The notes beneath the pieces were generated by a model. That model did no database searches. It had not been told where the DNA came from and worked only from the letters and a program-made list of their open reading frames with translations. DNA of 64,000 nt from Ideonella aquatica (GTDB taxonomy: Bacteria > Pseudomonadota > Gammaproteobacteria > Burkholderiales > Burkholderiaceae_C). The stretch is taken from the NCBI RefSeq assembly GCF_018069755.1, contig NZ_JAGQDE010000002.1:62001-126000 (forward strand). Direction: 5' to 3'. Every line of letters starts with the position of its first letter. Position 1 is the first letter of the stretch. Positions 56,381 through 64,000 of this stretch are shown piece after piece. Made by a program: the position numbers and the translations under genes.

Positions 56381-56961
56381 GCGCGCCCCGCTGGCGCGAC
56401 GGCTGGTGGGGCGGCGCACGCCGTGTGGACTCGCCCAATGTCGGTCCCCGCCCGCCACAGGTTGAGCCCAGCCTGCTGGTGCTGCACTCGATCAGCCTGC
56501 CGCCCGGTCAGTACGGCGGCGACGCGATCGAGCGCCTGTTCACCAACCGCCTGGACTGCGACGCGCACCCCTACTTCGACACGCTGCGCGGTCTGCAGGT
56601 CTCGGCGCACTTTTTGTTGCGCCGCGATGGCGAATTGCTGCAGTTCGTGTCCACCCGCGAACGCGCCTGGCATGCCGGCCGCTCCAGCTGGCGCGGCCGC
56701 GACAACTGCAATGACTGGTCGATCGGCATCGAGCTCGAGGGTCTCGAGGGAGAGTGTTTCGAAACGTACCAGTACAGCGTTTTGTCGACGCTGATCAGGA
56801 CTTTGGCTCGGCATCACCCGATTGGCGACGTGGTCGGCCATGAACACGTGGCGCCGGGGCGCAAGGCCGACCCGGGCGTGGGCTTCGACTGGGCCCGCCT
56901 GCACGCAAGCCTGGCGGGCTGCCGAGCGCAGGTTGCGCCGGAGATCCTCGGCCAGGCTTGA
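56377..56961 (+). CDS. ampD: 1,6-anhydro-N-acetylmuramyl-L-alanine amidase
   Basis: 194-residue zinc amidase of the AmpD type that cleaves anhydro-muropeptides in the cytoplasm during cell-wall recycling. Visible: VDSPNVGPRP, LLVLHSISLPPGQYGG (first zinc His), VSAHFLLRRDGELLQFV, WHAGRSSWRGR, SIGIELEG and GHEHVAPGRKADPG with the second His and zinc-binding Asp. Loss of AmpD often induces AmpC beta-lactamase. The GTG start overlaps pilR by 4 bp. Confidence 0.94.
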   Translation: MSAPRWRDGWWGGARRVDSPNVGPRPPQVEPSLLVLHSISLPPGQYGGDAIERLFTNRLDCDAHPYFDTLRGLQVSAHFLLRRDGELLQFVSTRERAWHAGRSSWRGRDNCNDWSIGIELEGLEGECFETYQYSVLSTLIRTLARHHPIGDVVGHEHVAPGRKADPGVGFDWARLHASLAGCRAQVAPEILGQA

Positions 56962-57146
56962 TGCGCACCGCGCACAGCCCCGCGCCACAAGGCCTGGCGG
57001 CGCATTTCGCTGCGCGAGCCGCGCCCTGACTGGGTTGGTGACCGCCGCACCGCAGATGGTGGGCGTGTGCCGGCGATGCGCTGTGTGCGCCGTCGTGCGG
57101 TGTGATCGCAAGGCCATTTCCGGCTGGTCGTCAAGGGCGTGGAAGC

Positions 57147-57193
57147 ACGCTATCGGTAGTGCTTGAGGTGCTCCGGACCCCCAGATATAGTGT
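57147..57193 (+). promoter_or_regulatory. nrdA promoter with tandem NrdR boxes
   Basis: -35 TTGAGG (57163-57168), 17-bp spacer, -10 TATAGT (57186-57191). Two 16-bp sites resembling the NrdR box lie at 57147-57162 (ACGCTATCGGTAGTGC, 11 of 16) and 57178-57193 (CCCCCAGATATAGTGT, 11 of 16). Their starts are 31 bp apart, the three-turn spacing known for NrdR. The second covers the -10. NrdR should repress nrdA when dATP is high. Confidence 0.75.
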
Positions 57194-57474
57194 CCCCTTG
57201 TGCTAACCTTCGGCCTTCAGCCAAACGTCGATGAGCCACCTCGCCCTGCCTGTTCACCCCGTTGCCGCGTGCCACACACGCCCATCGGGGCCGCCACAGG
57301 ACAGCGCGTCGCCCCCTGCGGGCCGCGGTGGCTTGCGACGACGATGAGACACCGGCACCGACGCCTCCCGTCCCTGACCTGAGCGATCGACGGCCCTGCC
57401 GGCCGTCTCCCAACGGCACCTTCCGTGCGCGACCCCGCGCCCTCCACACCGACACATCCAACTGAGGGGAATCC
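57194..57474 (+). other. Long nrdA leader
   Basis: About 275 bases lie between the -10 box and the nrdA start. The whole gap from ampD to nrdA is 513 bp; 56962-57146 shows nothing else recognisable. No known riboswitch was recognised in the leader. Several GC-rich inverted segments could fold (for example GGCCGG near 57400). TGAGGGGAAT provides the ribosome-binding site. A short open frame at 57200-57382 has no similarity to anything and is not called. Confidence 0.5.
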
Positions 57475-60390
<2,916 letters not shown>

Positions 60391-60460
60391 CCTCGCGTGA
60401 ACAGACACCGAGCACGATGCACATCGGCAACAACGATGTCGCGACGATGTCAATAAGTGC

Positions 60461-60489
60461 TTGGTGTTTGAACACAACACTCCGATAAT
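60461..60489 (+). promoter_or_regulatory. Separate promoter of nrdB, with inverted repeat
   Basis: TTGGTG (60461-60466), 17-bp spacer, GATAAT (60484-60489). The spacer holds GTGTT-TG-AACAC (60464-60475), an inverted repeat overlapping the -35. The gap between nrdA and nrdB is 122 bp. nrdB may thus be transcribed on its own as well as with nrdA. The repeat does not follow the NrdR consensus. Confidence 0.55.
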
Positions 60490-60512
60490 TCGCACCCATA
60501 GGAAACACGCAC

Positions 60513-61703
60513 ATGCTGGTCTGGGAAGACGACTCTCGCACCGTCCCGACACCTGTCCCTCGCACCGCGCCCGAACAAGCTCTCGGCAGCGCGCGGGCCG
60601 CGGTCTCCTCTCCTTCTTCTCACGCTGTGGCCGCGGCGGCGCATGCCGAGCACACCGCCGCGTCGTCGGTGGTCGCGCGCAGCGAGCGCCGCGTCAACGT
60701 GGCCGAGAAGCGCATCATCAACGGCCAGACCGATGTCAACCAGCTGGTGCCGTTCAAGTACAAGTGGGCCTGGGAAAAGTACCTCGCCACCTGTGCCAAC
60801 CACTGGATGCCGCAAGAGGTGAACATGTCGCGTGACATCGCGACCTGGAAGGACCCCAACGGCCTGACCGAAGACGAGCGCCGCATCATCAAGCGCAACC
60901 TCGGCTTCTTCGTCACCGCCGATTCGCTGGCCGCCAACAACATCGTGCTGGGCACCTACCGCCACATCACGGCCCCCGAGGCGCGCCAGTTCCTGCTGCG
61001 CCAGGCGTTTGAAGAAGCCATCCACACCCACGCCTACCAGTACATCGTCGAGTCGCTGGGCCTGGACGAGGGCGAGATCTTCAACGCCTACCACGAGGTG
61101 GCCAGCATCCGCGAAAAGGACGAGTTCCTGATCCCGTTCATCGACGCGATCATGGACCCGACCTTCAAGACCGGCACGCTCGAAGCCGATCAGACGCTGC
61201 TGCGCTCGATCATCGTCTTCGCCTGCCTGATGGAAGGCCTGTTCTTCTACGTCGGCTTCACGCAGATCCTGGCGCTGGGTCGGCAGAACAAGATGACCGG
61301 CGCGGCCGAGCAGTACCAGTACATCCTGCGCGACGAGTCGATGCACTGCAACTTCGGCATCGACCTGATCAACCAGATCAAGCTTGAGAACCCGCAGCTG
61401 TGGACGCCCGAGTTCAAGGCCGAGATCCGCACGCTGTTCGAAAAGGCCGTCGAGCTGGAATACCGCTACGCCGAGGACACCATGCCGCGCGGCGTGCTGG
61501 GGCTCAACGCCTCGATGTTCAAGGGCTACCTGCGCTACATCGCCAACCGGCGGGCCACGCAGATCGGCCTGGAGCCGCTCTTCCCGAACGAGGAAAACCC
61601 GTTCCCCTGGATGAGCGAAATGATCGACCTGAAGAAGGAACGCAATTTCTTTGAAACCCGCGTCATCGAATACCAATCCGGTGGCGCGCTGAGCTGGGAC
61701 TGA
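60513..61703 (+). CDS. nrdB: Ribonucleoside-diphosphate reductase beta chain, class Ia
   Basis: 396-residue di-iron protein carrying the tyrosyl radical for NrdA. A low-complexity N-terminus of about 60 residues precedes the four-helix core. Metal ligands and the radical Tyr lie in [13 protein letters not shown] (Glu, His, Tyr) and [14 protein letters not shown] (Glu, His), and [12 protein letters not shown] is the first helix. The C-terminal tail [18 protein letters not shown] binds the alpha subunit. TAGGAAAC precedes the ATG. Confidence 0.96.
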   Translation: MLVWEDDSRTVPTPVPRTAPEQALGSARAAVSSPSSHAVAAAAHAEHTAASSVVARSERRVNVAEKRIINGQTDVNQLVPFKYKWAWEKYLATCANHWMPQEVNMSRDIATWKDPNGLTEDERRIIKRNLGFFVTADSLAANNIVLGTYRHITAPEARQFLLRQAFEEAIHTHAYQYIVESLGLDEGEIFNAYHEVASIREKDEFLIPFIDAIMDPTFKTGTLEADQTLLRSIIVFACLMEGLFFYVGFTQILALGRQNKMTGAAEQYQYILRDESMHCNFGIDLINQIKLENPQLWTPEFKAEIRTLFEKAVELEYRYAEDTMPRGVLGLNASMFKGYLRYIANRRATQIGLEPLFPNEENPFPWMSEMIDLKKERNFFETRVIEYQSGGALSWD

Positions 61704-61930
61704 TGTCCTGGCGGTCCTTCGGGGGCCGCAGGCTGTGGGCTCCAGCTGATGATGGATCGAGATTCCCGGTGCGGAATCAGGCTGCCATGCGAAGCAGCTG
61801 TCCGTGCCACACCCCATTCATCGGTACGGGGGACGGTCGGTGGTTTCGCCACCCTCCCACCTCCGGTCGATGAATCGCCGGCCTGTATCGAGCGGACCGG
61901 TGTTCTTGCAACTTGATCAAGGAGTTTGAT

Positions 61931-62431
61931 ATGGCAACTGCGAAAAAGGCCGCCCCGAAGAAGGCCGCCCCGGCGAAGAAGGCCGCTGCCCCGAAGAAGG
62001 CGGCTCCGAAGAAGGCGGCCCCGGCGAAGAAGGCTGCGGCCCCGAAGAAGGCCGCCGCTCCGAAGAAGGCTGCCCCGAAGAAGGCCGCTCCGGCCAAGAA
62101 GGCGGCACCGGCGAAGAAGGCGGCTCCGGCCAAGAAGGCGGCACCGGCGAAGAAGGCGGCTCCGGCCAAGAAGGCGGCACCGGCGAAGAAGGCCGCTGCC
62201 CCGAAGAAGGCTGCCGCGCCGAAGAAGGCCGCTGCGCCGAAGAAGGCCGCGGCTGCCAAGAAGGCCGCGCCGAAGAAGGCCGCTGCCAAGCCTGCGGCGA
62301 AGAAGCCGGCGGCGAAGAAGGCGGCCAAGAAGGCCGCTGCCCCTGCCCCTGCTGCTGCCCCTGCGCCTGCGGCCAAGACGGCACTGAGCCCGGCAGCTGC
62401 CTGGCCCTTCCCGACCGGCAACAAGCCCTGA
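61931..62431 (+). CDS. Histone H1-like Ala/Lys/Pro-rich DNA-binding protein
   Basis: 166 residues made almost wholly of AAPKKAA and AAPAKKAA repeats, ending in a short hydrophobic AAWPFPTGNKP tail. Such proteins are common in Burkholderiales and resemble the C-terminal tail of histone H1 and chlamydial HctB; they bind DNA without a folded domain. RBS AAGGAG lies before ATG 61931. Length varies between strains in such genes because of repeats, and here there are three 36-bp units. A strong terminator follows. Confidence 0.9.
   Translation: MATAKKAAPKKAAPAKKAAAPKKAAPKKAAPAKKAAAPKKAAAPKKAAPKKAAPAKKAAPAKKAAPAKKAAPAKKAAPAKKAAPAKKAAAPKKAAAPKKAAAPKKAAAAKKAAPKKAAAKPAAKKPAAKKAAKKAAAPAPAAAPAPAAKTALSPAAAWPFPTGNKP
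62087..62194 (+). repeat. Three in-frame 36-bp tandem repeats in the histone-like gene
   Basis: Units at 62087-62122, 62123-62158 and 62159-62194. The first two are identical and the third differs only in its last base. Each encodes 12 residues (two KKAAPA-type steps). Near-identity at the DNA level, unlike the rest of the gene, points to recent slippage or unequal crossing over, so copy number may vary between strains. Confidence 0.85.
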
Positions 62432-62468
62432 GGCTGACGGCCGCGGGTGACCGCGGCCCGATGACCGC

Positions 62469-62493
62469 AGCCCGGCCTCGGCCGGGCTTTTTT
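62469..62493 (+). terminator. Rho-independent terminator after the histone-like gene
   Basis: AGCCCGGCC and GGCCGGGCT form a 9-bp perfect stem with a two-base loop (or 8 bp with four), followed by six T (TTTTTTC). It lies 38 bp after the stop at 62431 and 20 bp before the DUF167 start. Confidence 0.9.
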
Positions 62494-62513
62494 CTTGTTC
62501 AACCGTCCACCCG

Positions 62514-62831
62514 ATGAGCCCAGCGTTGTGGCCATGCGTGCGGGCCGACGGCGCCGAGGCCTGTGTGCTGAGCGTGTCGGTGGTGCCCAATGCGAAGAAG
62601 ACCGAAGCCGTCGGCCTGCACGACGGCGCGCTGCGCGTGCGCCTGGCCGCGCCGCCGGTGGACGGCAAGGCCAACGACACACTGGTGGCCTGGGTGGCGG
62701 GTGAGCTGGGCCTACCGCGACGCGCGGTGCGCCTCAAGCGCGGGCCGGCTTCGCGCAGCAAGCAGCTGGAGGTCGATGTGCCGCTGAACGCGGTTCAGGC
62801 CTGGCTGGGTCGCTGCCTGCCCGGCGCCTGA
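62514..62831 (+). CDS. DUF167 (YggU) family protein
   Basis: 105-residue protein of the DUF167/UPF0235 family. LSVSVVPNAKKTEAVGLHDGALRVRLAAPPVDGKANDTLVAWVAGEL is diagnostic, with the later RLKRGPASRSKQLEV. Function is unknown; some homologues are linked to pyrroline-5-carboxylate or cell-division genes. The frame of the convergent kinase gene overlaps its 3' 120 bp. Confidence 0.92.
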   Translation: MSPALWPCVRADGAEACVLSVSVVPNAKKTEAVGLHDGALRVRLAAPPVDGKANDTLVAWVAGELGLPRRAVRLKRGPASRSKQLEVDVPLNAVQAWLGRCLPGA

Positions 62832-63749
62832 TCCCACAGCGTCAGAGCCCCCCAGTGCGGCGCGGTCGATCTGGTGGTTCTGGCCGCCGCGCTGGGCGAT
62901 CTTCAGTGCACCCAGGCGGTTGCCCAGCTCGACACAGCGCACCAGGTCCCAGCCGGCCTCCAGGCCGTAGAGCAGGCCGCCACGGAAAGCGTCGCCGCAG
63001 CCGGTGGGGTCGACCACGGCGGTGGCCGGCACGCCCGGCACGCGGGTGCACTCGCCGCCTACCCAGACATCGCAGCCCTCGTGGCCCAGCGTGACGATCA
63101 CGCCGCGCAGGTGCGAGCGCGACAGCTCGGCCAGGCTCTGGCCGGTGCGGTCGCACAGCATGCGGCCTTCGTAGTCGTTCACCGCCACCCAGCTGGCCTG
63201 GGCGATGAAGGCGCGCAGCTCGGCGCCGTCGAACATCGGCAGGCCCTGGCCCGGGTCGAAGACGAAGGGGATGCCGGCGGCGGCCAGGTCGCGCGCGCGC
63301 TTGATCATCGCGTCGCGGCCGTCGGGGCCGATGATGGCCAGGCGCAGGTCGCTGCGCGCCGGCAGCTCGATCTGGTGGGCCTGCTGCATCGCGCCCGGGT
63401 GGAAGGCCGTGATCTGGTTGTTGTCGGCGTCGGTGATGATGATCGCCTGCGCGGTGTAGGTGTCGGCCACCTGCAGCACGCAGGAGGTGTCGATGCCCAG
63501 CTGCTGGAAGCGCGCCAGGTAGTCGGCGCCGTCATTGCCCAGCGCGGCCATCACCACCGGCTCGCCGCCCAGGGCCTTGAGCGTGTAGGCGATGTTGCCG
63601 GCACAGCCACCCCACTCGCGGCGCAGCGTGGGCACCAGGAAGGACACGTTCAGGATGTGCACCTGCTCGGGCAGGATCTGCTCGGCGAAGCGGCCGCCGA
63701 AGGTGGTGATGGTGTCGAAGGCAAGAGAGCCGCAGACGAGACTGGCCAT
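62712..63749 (-). CDS. PfkB-family carbohydrate/nucleoside kinase, 3' end uncertain
   Basis: 345 residues as read. The ribokinase fold is complete: N-terminal LVCGSLAFDTI, the GGCAGNIAYTLKALGG loop, ALGNDGADYL, and the catalytic/anion-hole motif DPTGCGDAFRGGLLYGL near 256. It resembles the adenosine kinase-like group of Burkholderiales. After about residue 299 (RGGQNHQIDRAAL) the frame runs 46 residues antisense to the DUF167 gene. At a run of six G (about 62848-62853) one added G would end the protein at a TGA at 62842, giving about 302 residues, a more usual length. A frameshift, real or from sequencing, is suspected. Confidence 0.85.
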   Translation of the reverse strand: MASLVCGSLAFDTITTFGGRFAEQILPEQVHILNVSFLVPTLRREWGGCAGNIAYTLKALGGEPVVMAALGNDGADYLARFQQLGIDTSCVLQVADTYTAQAIIITDADNNQITAFHPGAMQQAHQIELPARSDLRLAIIGPDGRDAMIKRARDLAAAGIPFVFDPGQGLPMFDGAELRAFIAQASWVAVNDYEGRMLCDRTGQSLAELSRSHLRGVIVTLGHEGCDVWVGGECTRVPGVPATAVVDPTGCGDAFRGGLLYGLEAGWDLVRCVELGNRLGALKIAQRGGQNHQIDRAALGGSDAVGSGAGQAATQPGLNRVQRHIDLQLLAARSRPALEAHRASR

Positions 63750-63774
63750 GGCAGTGCGGGCTCACAGGCCCGTG

Positions 63775-64000
63775 TCAGGGGTAGAACAATTCGGCGCTGA
63801 AGCCGGTGACCGGCAGCTCGCGCACACGCAGCTCGGCGCGCACCGACCAGTGTGCGTCGGCGGCGATGCCGCCGGTCGGTGCGTCCAGCGACTGTGCCGG
63901 CAGTACGCGCCGGGCCAGCAGGCGGCCCTGATTGTCGGTGAAGCTGAGCTCCAGATCCGGCGCGCGCACCGGGTGGGCGGCCTGGTTGCGCAACTCGGCT
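63775..64000 (-). CDS. DUF3426 domain protein, C-terminal part
   Basis: Partial: about 74 C-terminal residues, with the rest to the right of the window. ELRNQAAHPVRAPDLELSF, TDNQGRLLARRVLPAQ and the final VTGFSAELFYP match the end of DUF3426 proteins, membrane proteins with an N-terminal MJ0042-type zinc ribbon, commonly near prmA and accB/accC in Burkholderiales. It ends 25 bp before the kinase gene start on the same strand. Confidence 0.75.
   Translation of the reverse strand, partial: AELRNQAAHPVRAPDLELSFTDNQGRLLARRVLPAQSLDAPTGGIAADAHWSVRAELRVRELPVTGFSAELFYP

Noticed and set aside
57200-57382. Small protein in the nrdA leader
   Set aside because: No similarity, Arg/Pro-rich composition typical of non-coding high-GC frames and no ribosome-binding site.
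62087-62194. CRISPR-like regular repeats
   Set aside because: The repeats are contiguous, in frame and without unique spacers; they are codon repeats of an Ala/Lys-rich gene.

Overview
The window is a high-GC chromosomal segment whose gene content and order point to a betaproteobacterium of the order Burkholderiales (Rubrivivax/Leptothrix/Ideonella-like or Comamonadaceae). The grounds are the ffh-ccsA-PP0621-pilS-pilR-ampD-nrdA-nrdB block, the Ala/Lys-rich histone H1-like protein, the DUF3305/DUF3306 formate dehydrogenase accessory genes and the dense coding. No rRNA, tRNA, CRISPR array or transposase gene was recognised. The assignment is inference from gene families.

Layout. 1-2437: the start of a cation-efflux gene with a classic MerR-type promoter and its divergent cadR-like regulator, then a decayed Rieske/flavoprotein/LysR group. 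2438-6484: a lower-GC island with a three-gene operon on the minus strand (DNA cytosine-5 methyltransferase, GHKL/MutL-like ATPase, unknown Rossmann-like protein). This is the best candidate here for an undescribed defence or modification system. 6485-22394: a molybdenum formate dehydrogenase locus. The plus strand carries a Tat leader peptide gene, fdhA (Cys type), fdhB, a small lipoprotein, the cytochrome b subunit, a small exported protein and fdhD. The minus strand carries DUF3305, DUF3306, a polyferredoxin, a TorD chaperone and mobA, plus a sensor kinase/NtrC-family regulator pair. That regulator lacks the GAFTGA loop needed for sigma-54 activation, and a matching palindrome lies upstream of both the fdh genes and the DUF3305 operon.

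22395-28134: acetoacetyl-CoA synthetase, DUF1697, and a translationally coupled pair of a TIR-domain membrane protein and an exported coiled-coil protein, a second candidate for an undescribed system. 28135-37515: a GntR regulator with a polar amino acid ABC transporter operon, an NhaR-like regulator, a TerB-like protein, a ribosome hibernation factor homologue, a Bax-inhibitor-1 protein, a 161-bp MITE with 18-bp terminal inverted repeats and a 4-bp target duplication, and a tartrate dehydrogenase-like gene with a divergent LysR regulator. 37522-46724: three tandem paralogous peptide-type solute-binding proteins facing one set of permeases and a double ATPase.

46712-64000: a hybrid histidine kinase, an NCS2 nucleobase permease, an intergenic repeat, ffh, a CcsA-like cytochrome assembly protein, pilS/pilR (type IV pilus control), ampD, nrdA with a tandem NrdR-box promoter, nrdB with its own promoter, the histone-like gene with 36-bp tandem repeats and a strong terminator, a DUF167 gene, a PfkB-family kinase with a doubtful 3' end, and the end of a DUF3426 gene. 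Families were assigned by reading motifs; no database search was possible.
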